Source: Rhodococcus qingshengii
Lineage (GTDB): Bacteria; Actinomycetota; Actinomycetes; Mycobacteriales; Mycobacteriaceae
DNA length: 64,000 nucleotides
Direction: 5' to 3'
Assembly: GCF_021025955.1 (NCBI RefSeq)
Contig: NZ_JAJNCL010000008.1
Location: forward strand, 124,001-188,000
The notes under the pieces were generated by a model. That model was given only the letters and a program-made list of their open reading frames with translations. It had not been told where the DNA came from and made no database searches. Each line of letters starts with the position of its first letter. The first letter of the stretch is position 1. The position numbers were made by a program, and so were the translations under genes. This document shows positions 55,202 through 64,000 of this stretch, in pieces.

Positions 55202-56535
55202 GCAGGCTTGCTCGATCGCTTTGCCAGAACCACTACAAGGATTGCGGCACAGAGCATCACGGCGCCCACCACCCACAAACCTGCCTTGGCATTTCCGGTC
55301 ACATCGGTGAGCCAGCCGGTGATGTACGGAGCGCCGAAGCCCGACGCGTTGCCGATCGAGTTGATCATCGCGATACCGGCGGCCGCACTGGCGCCCGTCA
55401 GGAACGTGGTGGGCAGGTACCAAAAGACGGGGAGTGCACACAGCACGCCGACGGCGGTGAGCGAGACGGCGATCATGACGGTGAACGGTGAATCCAGGTA
55501 GAGCGCAATCGGAATGGATACCGCACCCAAGAGCGTCGGCGCTGCGACGTGCCACATTCGTTCACCGGTCTTGTCGGAATGGCGGCTCCACAGCACCATC
55601 GCGACGGCGCCGATCGCGTAGGGGACGGCCACGATCAGGCCGGTCTCGACGAGCGAAAAGTCGGTGTTGAACGTCTGCTTGAATCCCGCGACGATGCTCG
55701 GCAGGAAGAAGCTCAAAGCGTAGAGGCCGTAGGTGATTCCGAAGTAGACCAGACCGAAGCCGATGACACGGGGGTCGCGCAGGGTCTTGCCGGCCGACTG
55801 GTGACCGGCGTCGCCGAGTTCTTTTTCCTCGTCCGCCATGGACTTCATCAGCCACGTGCGCTCCTCGAAGGTCAACCACTTGGCGTCGGCGGGACGGTCG
55901 GTGAGGTAGAACCAGACGACAAACGCCAAGATCACGGCCGGCAGACCCTCGATCAGGTACATCACGCGCCATCCGGCCAGGCCGAACAGACCGTCGCCGT
56001 ACTGGATGATGGCGGCCGAGAGTGGGGCACCGAGCGCCGACGAAAGCGGAAGCGTCAGCAGGAACAGGCCCATCAGGCGTACGCGATACTTCTTCGGGAA
56101 CCAGAAGGTCAGATAGAGAAGAACTCCGGGGAAGAAGCCGGCCTCCGCGATTCCCAGCAGAATGCGGAGGAAATAAAGGCTGCCCACGTTGGGCACGAAT
56201 GCCAGCGCAGCAGCCAGGATGCCCCAGGTGAGCATGATGCGCGCGATCCACAACCGGGCACCGAAGCGGTGCAGGGCCAGGTTGCTCGGCACCTCGAACA
56301 GCAGATAGCCGACAAAGAAGAGTCCGGAGGCGAGCCCGAACATCGTCTCGGTCATCCCGAGGTCGGCGCTCATGGTGAGCTTCGCGAAAGCGATGTTCGT
56401 ACGATCCAGATAGTTCACGAAATAGAGCAGGATCAGAAAGGGGATCAGCCGTCGCGCTACCTTCTTCACCACGCGAGATTCGATCTCGCTCGGCGCAACC
56501 CCACCGTCAGTGGTGGTGCTATCGGTGGAGGTCAT
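55192..56535 (-). CDS. MFS transporter, anion:cation symporter (ACS) family
   Basis: Proton-coupled membrane transporter of 447 residues with 12 predicted helices. ACS-family features are IPFLILLYFVNYLDRTNIAFA near the N-terminus, the segment GIAEAGFFPGVLLYLTFWFP and RVRLMGLFLLTLPLSSALGAPL. ACS members carry organic anions such as glucarate, tartrate, phthalate or allantoate. The tail overlaps the PucR gene by ten bases; together with the dehydrogenase it suggests uptake and oxidation of an organic acid. Substrate unknown. Confidence 0.9.
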   Translation of the reverse strand: MTSTDSTTTDGGVAPSEIESRVVKKVARRLIPFLILLYFVNYLDRTNIAFAKLTMSADLGMTETMFGLASGLFFVGYLLFEVPSNLALHRFGARLWIARIMLTWGILAAALAFVPNVGSLYFLRILLGIAEAGFFPGVLLYLTFWFPKKYRVRLMGLFLLTLPLSSALGAPLSAAIIQYGDGLFGLAGWRVMYLIEGLPAVILAFVVWFYLTDRPADAKWLTFEERTWLMKSMADEEKELGDAGHQSAGKTLRDPRVIGFGLVYFGITYGLYALSFFLPSIVAGFKQTFNTDFSLVETGLIVAVPYAIGAVAMVLWSRHSDKTGERMWHVAAPTLLGAVSIPIALYLDSPFTVMIAVSLTAVGVLCALPVFWYLPTTFLTGASAAAGIAMINSIGNASGFGAPYITGWLTDVTGNAKAGLWVVGAVMLCAAILVVVLAKRSSKPAQI

Positions 56536-56670
56536 GGCAGGGGTACTCCTCGGAAAAGGTCAGCGGTGCTATCTACGAAGTGACTCAAGCCACAGTAGAA
56601 GCACCGCTGACCTCAACCTATGTGAAGTTCCCCCATGAGTTGGAGCGCAACGTGGAGGAAAGCTCCACAA

Positions 56671-58104
56671 CTATCGCGCAAACAGTGTCGGCCTGCGATG
56701 CTCCCAAGGCATAGCCTTCTCGAGGTCACCCGCCAACGCGAGGAGTGTCGCCTCGTCTCCGTAAGCACCGACGAACTGAATCCCGATCGGCCAGCCTTCG
56801 GACGAGGTACCCAGCGGCAACGAGATGGCAGGATTGCCAGTCGCGTTCGAAATTGCGGTGAACGATCCGAACTCGAATATCTTGTCCGCCCAACCTTGTG
56901 CGTCCAATGCATCGTCGTCTGCGTCGAGATGCCCCAACGCAGTATTCGGCGAGCTGGTTGTCGGTGTCAAGATCACGTCATAGGACCCCAGGAACCTCGC
57001 ATATTCGCGTCGGACGGTGTTGAACACGTTCTCCACCGCAAAAACGTCCCGCGCACCGAGTTTCGCGCCGTATTCGGCACACGCGAGAGTGGTCGCTTCG
57101 AGGTGATCCGTGCCGGGAGTGAATCCCAGTTGTTCACCCGCACCTGCCACAGCCTGCGCAAGAAAACTGCACCACGCATCGAGGTTCGCACGATTGAACA
57201 TCTCCATGTCGATCGATGGCGCCGCGCACTCGACGAGGTGACCCATCGCTTCCAGTTGTGCGGCAACGACCTTCACCGACCGTACACACTGCTGATCGAC
57301 CGGCCGTCGTGGATCACCGGAATCCACGGAGACGGCAACTCGAAGCTGTCTCGATCCCCGTGCAGCACTCTCCGCGAACGAGTCGACCGCACTCGGAAAC
57401 AGATACTTGTCGCCCGGCTCCGTCCCCGCGACTGCGTCGAACAACGAAGCGCAGTCACGCACGGTTCTGGTGACCGCAAACTCGATTCCCATGCCCAGCA
57501 GTGGATCCGAGTAGTCGGGGCCAGGGCTTACTCGTCCGCGACTCGGCTTGAGTCCGACGAGTCCGCACGCCGCCGCTGGAATGCGAATGGAACCTCCGCC
57601 GTCGTTCGCGTGAGCCATCGGAAGTGCGCCTGCCGCAACAAGAGCCGCGGATCCGCCACTGGATCCTCCGGGGCTGCGGGTGGTATCCCAGGGATTGCGC
57701 GTCGGCTTGCCGTAGGCCTTTGCCTCCGTTGTCGCGTTGAATCCCATCTCGGGTGACGTCGTCACCGCGATGGTTGCAAGACCGGCCCGCCGAAAGCGCG
57801 CCATCAAATGACTGTCGTACGGATACGTGACGCCGTCTCCGAACAACCTGCTGCCGTTGCGCTGCGGGACACCGGCAGCGTGAATGATCAGATCTTTGAT
57901 CGCGAATGGCACTCCGGAAAATGGCCCGTCGGCGTTGTAGTCCAAGGGGTCGAATCGGTCACCGACCACTGCTGCGAGTTCACCGTCCACCTGATCCAGC
58001 GCAGTTGCTGCCGCAGACTGCACCTGAGAGGCGCTCACCTGCCCACTTGCAATCAGTGAGGCAAGCTCAGTCGCATCGCAGGCTGCGTAATCCGAAACAT
58101 CCAT
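56671..58104 (-). CDS. Amidase (amidase-signature family)
   Basis: Amidohydrolase of 477 residues. The Ser-cis-Ser-Lys triad is visible: Lys in VPFAIKDLI, cis-Ser in [15 protein letters not shown] and the nucleophilic Ser in [14 protein letters not shown]. The C-terminal part carries [20 protein letters not shown], typical of family members that act on small amides. It could release ammonia and an acid from a xenobiotic amide. It diverges from the LuxR-type regulator by 129 bases. Confidence 0.92.
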   Translation of the reverse strand: MDVSDYAACDATELASLIASGQVSASQVQSAAATALDQVDGELAAVVGDRFDPLDYNADGPFSGVPFAIKDLIIHAAGVPQRNGSRLFGDGVTYPYDSHLMARFRRAGLATIAVTTSPEMGFNATTEAKAYGKPTRNPWDTTRSPGGSSGGSAALVAAGALPMAHANDGGGSIRIPAAACGLVGLKPSRGRVSPGPDYSDPLLGMGIEFAVTRTVRDCASLFDAVAGTEPGDKYLFPSAVDSFAESAARGSRQLRVAVSVDSGDPRRPVDQQCVRSVKVVAAQLEAMGHLVECAAPSIDMEMFNRANLDAWCSFLAQAVAGAGEQLGFTPGTDHLEATTLACAEYGAKLGARDVFAVENVFNTVRREYARFLGSYDVILTPTTSSPNTALGHLDADDDALDAQGWADKIFEFGSFTAISNATGNPAISLPLGTSSEGWPIGIQFVGAYGDEATLLALAGDLEKAMPWEHRRPTLFAR

Positions 58105-58233
58105 CGTCGTGCTCCAAGTGCTCGAGGTCCAGTGATGGAGGAGAACCTAGGAGCAGGTGCGCTCGGACGAGTCCGTCGATCAGGGGATGCGGAGACAGCT
58201 GACTCGTGCTGTGACCCAAGGCATAATTCAGGG

Positions 58234-59157
58234 ATGGCTGATCCGACCTCGAGACGCTTGGCTGCCGCGCTGAGGCTGCGTGACGCCTTACCCGTGATGG
58301 ATCCGGCGCGCGCCCTCTTCGAATTGCAGGAAGCAGTGCCGTACCACCACGCCGGACTGTCGCGGTGGGATCCGTCCGAACGCACCCACCGGACAGTCGC
58401 GAGCCTGGGATACCCGGCGGCATCCCTCGACGTCGTCAACACACAAATGGCAGCGCATCCCGTATTCGAACAGCTTCAGGCGCAGCGGCTGCCGATCGTT
58501 CTGCACGACGTCGACGATCACCTACGGACCGGAGCTCTGTTCGATACCGTCATCGCACCGTTCTACAGCGACGGCATCAGCCAGTGTCTGTTCGCGGGCG
58601 ACGGGCGCTATCTCGGAATGTTCAACGCGAGTACAACACCCGGGCACTATCTCGACGAGCAATCGAAAGTGACAATCGCTCTACTGGCAGCGTCGTTGGC
58701 ATCTACCCTCGACCCTTACGAGCCCGACCGGACGGCGCTGCGCGATTCACGGCCGACAGCTCTGATCACTCCGGACGGCACCGTCGCCGACGGCCCTATC
58801 GAACTACCAGTGGCTGTGCGCACCACCGGCGCCGACTGTGCTCGAACGGGCGCCCCGGCCGCTTACCTGTCACTTGACGGGACTTCGGTAGTTCGTCTGG
58901 AGGTAACGCCGACCCGCGGGGGCCTGGCCGTCGTCAAATGGCATTCGATCGAGCCGCCGATGGGGTTGACTCGACGCGAACTGGAAGTGCTGGCACTGAT
59001 ACCAACCGGGGATTCGAACACGGCCATCGGTGCGCGTCTGGGAATCGGAGCAGCAACGATTGCTACACATGTCGAACGCGTAATTCGGAAAGTAGGCGTC
59101 CCCAATCGAACCGCCGCGGCAGCACTGGCGACCCGATGGGGATTGCTCGCTAACTGA
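58234..59157 (+). CDS. LuxR-type (HTH) transcriptional regulator
   Basis: Regulator of 307 residues. The start at 58234 (MADPTSRRLAAALRLRD) is chosen over a frame opening at 58132 that would enter the divergent amidase region. The N-terminal two thirds look like a GAF-type sensor (VIAPFYSDGISQCLFAGDGR). The C-terminal LuxR helix-turn-helix is MGLTRRELEVLALIPTGDSNTAIGARLGIGAATIATHVERVIRKVG. It likely controls the divergent amidase gene. The stop overlaps the convergent rhomboid stop by eight bases. Confidence 0.87.
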   Translation: MADPTSRRLAAALRLRDALPVMDPARALFELQEAVPYHHAGLSRWDPSERTHRTVASLGYPAASLDVVNTQMAAHPVFEQLQAQRLPIVLHDVDDHLRTGALFDTVIAPFYSDGISQCLFAGDGRYLGMFNASTTPGHYLDEQSKVTIALLAASLASTLDPYEPDRTALRDSRPTALITPDGTVADGPIELPVAVRTTGADCARTGAPAAYLSLDGTSVVRLEVTPTRGGLAVVKWHSIEPPMGLTRRELEVLALIPTGDSNTAIGARLGIGAATIATHVERVIRKVGVPNRTAAAALATRWGLLAN

Positions 59158-60094
59158 TTCCCAGCTGTTCGCGAAGTTGGACGACGCGCAGCACGATGAC
59201 TCCCAACGTCACCACGGTGACGGCACCAAAAGCGATCCAGCCGATACGTACGGCTTTCACGCGGTTATCACCGGCGCCCAACCACTGTGGGGTGTACAGG
59301 AAGGCAGCGGCCGTTGCGGCCCCTGCCACCAGACCTCCCGCGTGGCCCCAGAACGAGATCCCGGGCAGCGAAATGCTGATGATCACATTGATCGCGATCA
59401 CCGAGATGATCGGGACCGGGCTTCGTCGCAAACGCAGCAGAAGTACGGCCTGTGCGCCCATGATGCCGAAGATCGCGCCCGACGCCCCGGCAGTCCAGGA
59501 CAGGGCCGTGAGCGAAGAGAACACCGGCTGGAACGCCATCACCGACGCGGAACCGCCGAGGAGCGAAACCAGGTAGATGCCGATGTACCGGGAGCGGCCC
59601 ATCACGATTTCGGTATCTCGCCCCAGGATGTAGAGGGCGTACATGTTGACCGCGAGGTGCAAGATGCCGAAGTGCAGGAACCCGGAGCCGATGAGCCGGA
59701 ACCAGTCACCGCTGGCAACCAGACCGGGATTGAGTGCCCAGTTCGCGAAGATCGACGAGCCGACCTGGTTGTTCATGATGCTTCGCGACTGCGCGAAGGT
59801 CGCGAGGAACGCCAGGACGTTGAGCCCCATCAAGGTGTACGTCACGACCGGGACCGCACGGGTGGGGCTCACCGTGTTTCCGGCGACGCCCCGAACGGGA
59901 CGGACATCACGCTGACCGGCAGCTACACAGTCGACACATTGGTATCCCACCGCCGCCTCGCGGAGACAGTCCGGGCACGCCGGGCGTCCACAACGATTGC
60001 AGGAAAGTGCGGTAGGTCGATCTGGATGGCGGACGCACCGCGGTTGGGGCGGGATGCCCTCACTCGCACCGCCGCCCCAACCGGGGTTCGTCAT
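59150..60094 (-). CDS. Rhomboid-family intramembrane serine protease with zinc-binding N-terminus
   Basis: Membrane protease of 314 residues. The N-terminal Cys/His stretch (PRCVRHPDRPTALSCNRCGRPACPDCLREAAVGYQCVDC) resembles a small B-box-like zinc domain. Six or seven helices follow, with the catalytic Ser in GASGAIFGIMG, the His in SFWGHAGGLVAG and HxxxN in HFGILHLAVNMYALY. It cleaves transmembrane substrates inside the bilayer. The position beside ppiA is conserved in actinobacteria. Confidence 0.93.
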   Translation of the reverse strand: MTNPGWGGGASEGIPPQPRCVRHPDRPTALSCNRCGRPACPDCLREAAVGYQCVDCVAAGQRDVRPVRGVAGNTVSPTRAVPVVTYTLMGLNVLAFLATFAQSRSIMNNQVGSSIFANWALNPGLVASGDWFRLIGSGFLHFGILHLAVNMYALYILGRDTEIVMGRSRYIGIYLVSLLGGSASVMAFQPVFSSLTALSWTAGASGAIFGIMGAQAVLLLRLRRSPVPIISVIAINVIISISLPGISFWGHAGGLVAGAATAAAFLYTPQWLGAGDNRVKAVRIGWIAFGAVTVVTLGVIVLRVVQLREQLGIS

Positions 60095-60111
60095 CTGCTT
60101 GTTTTACCTGT

Positions 60112-60639
60112 TCAGGAGATGGTGATGCTGTTGATCACGACGGGCTCGACCGGACGATCGCCACGATCGACGGCGGTGGAGGAGATAGCGTCGACAACCT
60201 TCTTGGAATCGTCGTCGAGAACCTCACCGAAGATGGTGTGGCGACGGTTCAGGTGCGGCGTCGGGCCGGTGGTGATGAAGAACTGCGAGCCGTTGGTTCC
60301 CGGGCCTGCGTTGGCCATGGCCAGCAGGTAGGAACGGTCGAACTGCAGTTCCGGGTGGAACTCGTCACCGAACTTGTAGCCCGGGCCGCCGGTGCCCGTT
60401 CCGGTGGGGTCGCCACCCTGGATCATGAAGCCGTCGATGACGCGGTGGAAGATGGCACCGTCGTAGAACGGGCCGGTCTTGGTGCCGGCGGCGTTTGCGG
60501 TGGTGTACTCCTTCGAGCCGTCGGCGAGGCCGACGAAGTTCTCGACGGTCTTCGGCGCATGGTTGCCGAACAGAGCGATCTTGATGTCGCCGCGGTTCGT
60601 GTGCAGCGTTGCGGTTGCGGTCTGATGAGTTGAAGTCAC
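60112..60639 (-). CDS. ppiA: Peptidyl-prolyl cis-trans isomerase (cyclophilin)
   Basis: Cyclophilin of 175 residues from a GTG at 60639. It catalyses prolyl bond rotation in the cytoplasm. Key segments are [19 protein letters not shown] with the catalytic Arg, [29 protein letters not shown] and [14 protein letters not shown]. In the last, His occupies the place of the Trp that binds cyclosporin in human cyclophilin A. There is no signal peptide. Order rhomboid-ppiA is as in relatives. Confidence 0.94.
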   Translation of the reverse strand: MTSTHQTATATLHTNRGDIKIALFGNHAPKTVENFVGLADGSKEYTTANAAGTKTGPFYDGAIFHRVIDGFMIQGGDPTGTGTGGPGYKFGDEFHPELQFDRSYLLAMANAGPGTNGSQFFITTGPTPHLNRRHTIFGEVLDDDSKKVVDAISSTAVDRGDRPVEPVVINSITIS

Positions 60640-60729
60640 ACCACCATCGTGCCATTGCCGACGTTCTCGCGGATGTCGCCCCGCAAAACTCTCCCTGTCC
60701 TCGCCTCACTGTTATGGCACAGTGAAGTC

Positions 60730-61182
60730 ATGACACGAGTGACCGAGTCCCTCAGCACGCAGTTGCCCGACACCTTCGATCACGCGCGCGCCCGCGTCGA
60801 GGACACCTTCGACGAGACTGCCGCCTACCTCGAAGAGACAGCGGCTCGTATCAAGGAGTCCGAGGCAGCCGACAACGCTCGCCGCATCGCCGCGGTGGTC
60901 GCGACGTCGGTCGCTCGCGGCGCCGGGCAGGTCGGGTTATTCCTGGGTCGTCAGGGCAAAGTCCTCGCCAAGAAGGGCGTCGAGCGCGCGAAGGCCATCC
61001 CCGCAAAGTCCGCGGAACGCACCGAGAAGCCTCGTGGCCGCAAGCGCGTCACGGTGTTCGTCATCGCCGGTGTTGCGGTGATCGGCGGTGCGGTGTTCTT
61101 CAAGAGCCGCCGACGCGAGCATCCGCCGGTCGCTTCCGCACCCCCTCGCCTCGAGGAGAACTCGGCGGAGAAGCCCGCGTAG
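60730..61182 (+). CDS. Membrane-anchored hypothetical protein
   Basis: Protein of 150 residues from the ATG at 60730; the frame is open to 60649 but overlaps the ppiA promoter region. A charged helical N-terminus (FDHARARVEDTFDETAAYLEETAARI) precedes an Ala-rich stretch and one helix (VTVFVIAGVAVIGGAVFF), then a basic, Pro-rich tail. The pattern suggests a cytosolic helical domain with a C-terminal membrane anchor. No family was recognised beyond its presence next to ppiA. A strong terminator follows. Confidence 0.7.
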   Translation: MTRVTESLSTQLPDTFDHARARVEDTFDETAAYLEETAARIKESEAADNARRIAAVVATSVARGAGQVGLFLGRQGKVLAKKGVERAKAIPAKSAERTEKPRGRKRVTVFVIAGVAVIGGAVFFKSRRREHPPVASAPPRLEENSAEKPA

Positions 61183-61191
61183 TCGACATAC

Positions 61192-61226
61192 AAAAGCCCC
61201 GGAACAGATTGTGTTCCGGGGCTTTT
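61192..61226. terminator. Bidirectional terminator
   Basis: AAAAGCCCCGGAACA and TGTTCCGGGGCTTTT form a perfect 15-bp stem with a five-base loop and T-runs on both strands, between convergent genes. Confidence 0.93.
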
Positions 61227-61239
61227 CGATGCCTGGAGG

Positions 61240-62517
61240 TCAGCAGTTGGACGGTGCCGGGACGTTGTTGAAGCGATCGATCATGTACCCGACGGATTCG
61301 GGGGTACCCACCAGATACGGCGTCGCGTGATTGATTGCCAGTCCCGGAATGATCGGGGGCAGTTCGTTGACGGAGAACTGCACCGTCGCACCCTTGCCGC
61401 ACCAGTCACGAGCCAGTTGCTGTCCCTGGCCGAACGGAACGATGTCATCTGAGCGGCCGTGCTGGATCAACACGGGCGACTCCGGCGTCAGCTTGCCGAT
61501 CTTCTGTTCGTCGAGGATCGCCTGCGCCATGGGTAGGCGGGCCAGAACTGCGGAGAGCGATTCACCGGAATTGGTGAAGCTCGACGACTGCTGGAAGCCG
61601 AACTGCAGACCACTTTCGGCGACGCACTGGTTCTTGGTGGCGGCCAACATCTGTCGGCCACGATCGTTGATCTCGGCGTCGAGCAACGGCTGGACCTCGG
61701 GGTACTGTGCGACGATGCCGTTGAGCGCGTAGCCGATCACTCCGGTGAGGAACGTGCCGTCGACCTGCTGCAGCGTCGCCGCCAGATCAGCGGGCGGTGC
61801 GCCTGCGTATGTGCCCTTGAGATCAAGTTCGGGAGCGTACGACGGCTTCAATTCCGTTGCTGCAGCGGCAGCTCCACCGCCTTGCGAGTAACCCCACAGT
61901 CCGACGGGTCCGTCGGCGGGAATGCTTGTGTTCGGGAGTTTCTGAGCGGCGCGCACCGAGTCCAGAACGGCGTGCGCTTCGGCTTCACGGTTGACGTAGG
62001 TGTGATCGCCCGGAGTTCCGAGACCCTCGTAGTCGGTGACGACGACGGCAATGCCGTTGAGCAGCAACGTGTTCACCCAGATGGACTCGTAACCGACCAT
62101 GACGTCCGTCGGGAACTGGTACTCGATACCGGTGTTGAACAGCTTGGACGGTGCGCACTGATCGCCCTGTCCATGCGTTCCCACCGCTGCGGCAACCAGT
62201 GGACGCGCCCCCTGCCCGGTCCACGGATTCGACGGTTCGAGATAGGTGCCCGTCACGGCAACGGGAGCACCCTTGGCGTCCTCGCTTCGGTACATGATCT
62301 TGGTGGCGGTTGCCGGCCACGGACCGTTCGATCCGGGCACGCTCAGCAGCAGTGGTGACGGCTCACTCTTGATGAGATCTCCGTTGGCACCTGCCGGAAT
62401 CTCGGACGGCGGTGTGTAGAAATCCGCCGGTTCAGCCATTGCGGCGGGGGCCGTCACAGCACCCATGACCAGTGCTGCGACGGAGACCCCGGCCGCCCAC
62501 CATGCTCTGCTCTTCAC
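61240..62517 (-). CDS. Secreted triacylglycerol lipase (LIP family)
   Basis: Exported lipase of 425 residues. The GTG at 62517 follows GGGGAG and opens a signal peptide (VKSRAWWAAGVSVAALVMG, cleavage near PAAMA-EPA). The nucleophile is in GLWGYSQGGGAAAAA, the Asp lies in VLIQHGRSDDIVPFGQG and the His in INHATPYLVG; the LIP family pattern also includes GVIGYALNG. It would cleave lipid esters outside the membrane. It follows, with a 127-base gap, a membrane hydrolase on the same strand. Confidence 0.88.
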   Translation of the reverse strand: MKSRAWWAAGVSVAALVMGAVTAPAAMAEPADFYTPPSEIPAGANGDLIKSEPSPLLLSVPGSNGPWPATATKIMYRSEDAKGAPVAVTGTYLEPSNPWTGQGARPLVAAAVGTHGQGDQCAPSKLFNTGIEYQFPTDVMVGYESIWVNTLLLNGIAVVVTDYEGLGTPGDHTYVNREAEAHAVLDSVRAAQKLPNTSIPADGPVGLWGYSQGGGAAAAATELKPSYAPELDLKGTYAGAPPADLAATLQQVDGTFLTGVIGYALNGIVAQYPEVQPLLDAEINDRGRQMLAATKNQCVAESGLQFGFQQSSSFTNSGESLSAVLARLPMAQAILDEQKIGKLTPESPVLIQHGRSDDIVPFGQGQQLARDWCGKGATVQFSVNELPPIIPGLAINHATPYLVGTPESVGYMIDRFNNVPAPSNC

Positions 62518-62644
62518 GTTTCGATCTCCCCACGCTCGCTTGCGCTGTGGCTTGGCACACAGCGAACGCAGAGTAACACATACCTCACGTAACACTTTTT
62601 TGTGAGGTTTTCGCCTTAACAGGCTGAATTACAACCGCTTACGA

Positions 62645-64000
62645 CTACTTCGTGGGCTCCAAATTGGAGGTCAGCAGCGAACGAAGCTTGTCGGTATCAG
62701 CCGAGGTCCACGCCTCGGGGTGCAGGATCTTGGCCCACATGTCCGCCGCATCCTCGCCGTAATTATGACCGTGCCCGGACGGGACGTCAGCCGAGAAGAC
62801 CATGTCGAGGGTTACCTGCCAGAAGGTCACGAGAGGCACCCACGTCATTCCCGGATCCACGTCGCGACCCAGCGGTTCCTTGAGCCAATCCGGCTTGTTG
62901 AGCAGCAGGTCGAAGGACCACCATGTGATCGGGTCGCTGGCATGCTGCCAGTACACGATCCGGTCGTCGTCCCAGTCGGACTTCAGCTCCAGATCCTCCG
63001 GATCACCGGCAAACCGAATTGCCTGGCCGCCGTCGATCACCGGCAGGATCTCCGGTGAGCCCGAGTCACGACTGTCCGTGATTTCCTGCCATTGAGCAGT
63101 GAAGTTGGGGGTTCCGACCCACAGTGCGCCGTCGACGCGCGTCATCATGTCCTGAGCGCCGGCAAATGCGGCCTGGCCACCGTAAGAGCCGAGGCTCTCA
63201 CCGAAGACGACCAGCTCGGGTCGCGTCTCCACGGGCAGGTCGATCCACTTGGCGTACACCGCGTTGAACAGTGCGCGACCGGCAATCATCGGTGTCTCGC
63301 GGTCGGCGATGAAGGCCAACGGACTCGGAAGGAACGAGTACTGCATCGACGCGATCGCCGTGTCCCCGCCCTCGACGTACTCGAACGCCGACGCGACGTC
63401 CTCGTTCACCCAACCGCGGCCGGTGGTCGTCACGACTGCGAGGGTTCCGCGGTCGAATCCGCCGGTGCGCTCCAACTCGTCGACGACCCGCTGTGCGACA
63501 CCGTTGATCGAGTCCGAGGATTCACGTCCGGCGTACACCCGGATCGGTTGCTTCGCTTCACGTCCGGTCAGCGCAGAAATCTCGGCTGCGGTGGGACCAC
63601 TGCCCATGAAGGTGCGACCCTCCTGGCCGAGCGAATCCCAGGCTTCGGCAGACATCGGTGAACCACTCCGCTCAGCGATCATGGGTTGTTCGATGCCGTC
63701 CGGTGTCTCGTGATCGGCACCGGAGAAACTCCAGTTCGCGAAGGCGATCAGCCCGTTATACAGCGCGCCGTTCACGATGAAGATGCCGAGAGCGAAGATG
63801 ACGATCAAGCTGCCGACCTTCGCCGCCTCGAGGGGAACGAACCGAAGTGCGACTGTGGTGAGCTTGTTGGTGGTGAATCGAAGACCGCGACCGGCCTCGA
63901 GCAGGATGAACCAGATACCGAGCGAAATAATCAGCACCAGAAGGTAATTCGCCTGATTGGTGCGGGGAACCTCGACTAGGTCACGAACGATCTGCTGCCA
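62645..64000 (-). CDS. Membrane alpha/beta-hydrolase (DUF/Abhydrolase_9 type), 5' end beyond the window
   Basis: C-terminal ~451 residues of a larger protein; the frame is still open at the right edge (WQQIVRDLVEVPRTNQANYL), so the start lies outside. Hydrophobic helices occupy the first ~110 visible residues (LVLIISLGIWFILLEAG, VGSLIVIFALGIFIVNG), and the rest is a hydrolase-like domain with the nucleophile in FGESLGSYGGQAAFAG and further conserved segments GALWVGTPNFT and QHASDPITWWS. Homologues in mycolate bacteria are membrane esterase-like proteins of unknown substrate. No C-terminal truncation. Confidence 0.85.
   Translation of the reverse strand, partial: WQQIVRDLVEVPRTNQANYLLVLIISLGIWFILLEAGRGLRFTTNKLTTVALRFVPLEAAKVGSLIVIFALGIFIVNGALYNGLIAFANWSFSGADHETPDGIEQPMIAERSGSPMSAEAWDSLGQEGRTFMGSGPTAAEISALTGREAKQPIRVYAGRESSDSINGVAQRVVDELERTGGFDRGTLAVVTTTGRGWVNEDVASAFEYVEGGDTAIASMQYSFLPSPLAFIADRETPMIAGRALFNAVYAKWIDLPVETRPELVVFGESLGSYGGQAAFAGAQDMMTRVDGALWVGTPNFTAQWQEITDSRDSGSPEILPVIDGGQAIRFAGDPEDLELKSDWDDDRIVYWQHASDPITWWSFDLLLNKPDWLKEPLGRDVDPGMTWVPLVTFWQVTLDMVFSADVPSGHGHNYGEDAADMWAKILHPEAWTSADTDKLRSLLTSNLEPTK

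Overview
The window is a piece of a GC-rich actinobacterial chromosome, most likely from Rhodococcus (R. erythropolis/qingshengii type) or a very close relative. The main reason is a gene order shared with mycobacteria and other mycolic-acid bacteria: fhaA-fhaB-pstP-rodA-pbpA-pknA-pknB, then trpG, a DUF881 gene, crgA, a PH-domain membrane protein, rhomboid and ppiA. Many lipoproteins, cutinase/LIP-type secreted esterases and frequent GTG starts also fit. The genus is inferred from this overall picture and was not checked by search.

Layout. 1-12 kb: a five-gene peptide/nickel-type ABC importer operon (minus strand, last gene cut by the window edge), a CPA1 Na+/H+ antiporter facing a UBP-type zinc-finger gene, a frameshifted transketolase/pyruvate-dehydrogenase-E1-like gene, and a second, stand-alone copy of the importer's binding lipoprotein that shares upstream DNA with the first. 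12-17 kb: a small monooxygenase, an SDR, two secreted proteins, a DUF732 lipoprotein and a cutinase-like esterase. 17-25 kb: glutamate synthase gltBD with a possible GlnR site upstream, and a CrtI-like FAD oxidoreductase.

25-37.4 kb is an accessory defence island between the FAD oxidoreductase and a tRNA-Leu(CAG). It holds three modules. (i) A two-gene minus-strand operon reads as a Pycsar antiphage system: a class III nucleotide cyclase lacking the purine-selecting residues, overlapping by one base a three-helix membrane effector. (ii) A divergent operon pairs an NYN/PIN-like nuclease with a fused HTH / N6-adenine-methylase-like / HsdS-like protein whose catalytic motif IV reads EPPY instead of NPPY. 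This pair is the best candidate for something not previously described. (iii) A complete type I restriction-modification system, hsdM-hsdS-hsdR, closes with a terminator. At the tRNA end are an AT-rich pocket, a 17-bp perfect inverted repeat, a frameshifted and truncated IS30-family transposase and a tiny membrane-peptide ORF, all signs of past insertion and decay.

38-50 kb is the conserved cell-envelope and division signalling cluster. FhaA and FhaB are phosphothreonine readers, PstP is the phosphatase, RodA and PbpA build peptidoglycan, PknA and PknB are the Ser/Thr kinases, and CrgA is a divisome protein. Starts and stops overlap from fhaB to pknB, so this is one translationally coupled operon. 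A cluster of DnaA-box-like 9-mers lies at the start of the PH-domain gene. 50-59 kb is a catabolic block (TetR regulator, Fe(II)/2-oxoglutarate dioxygenase behind a perfect palindrome, FAD-linked hydroxyacid dehydrogenase, PucR-type regulator, ACS-family transporter, amidase, LuxR-type regulator) that sits between two genes that are neighbours in mycobacteria. 59-64 kb holds rhomboid, ppiA, a membrane-anchored small protein, a LIP-family secreted lipase and the C-terminal part of a membrane alpha/beta-hydrolase cut by the right edge. Functional assignments rest on motifs and context read by eye.
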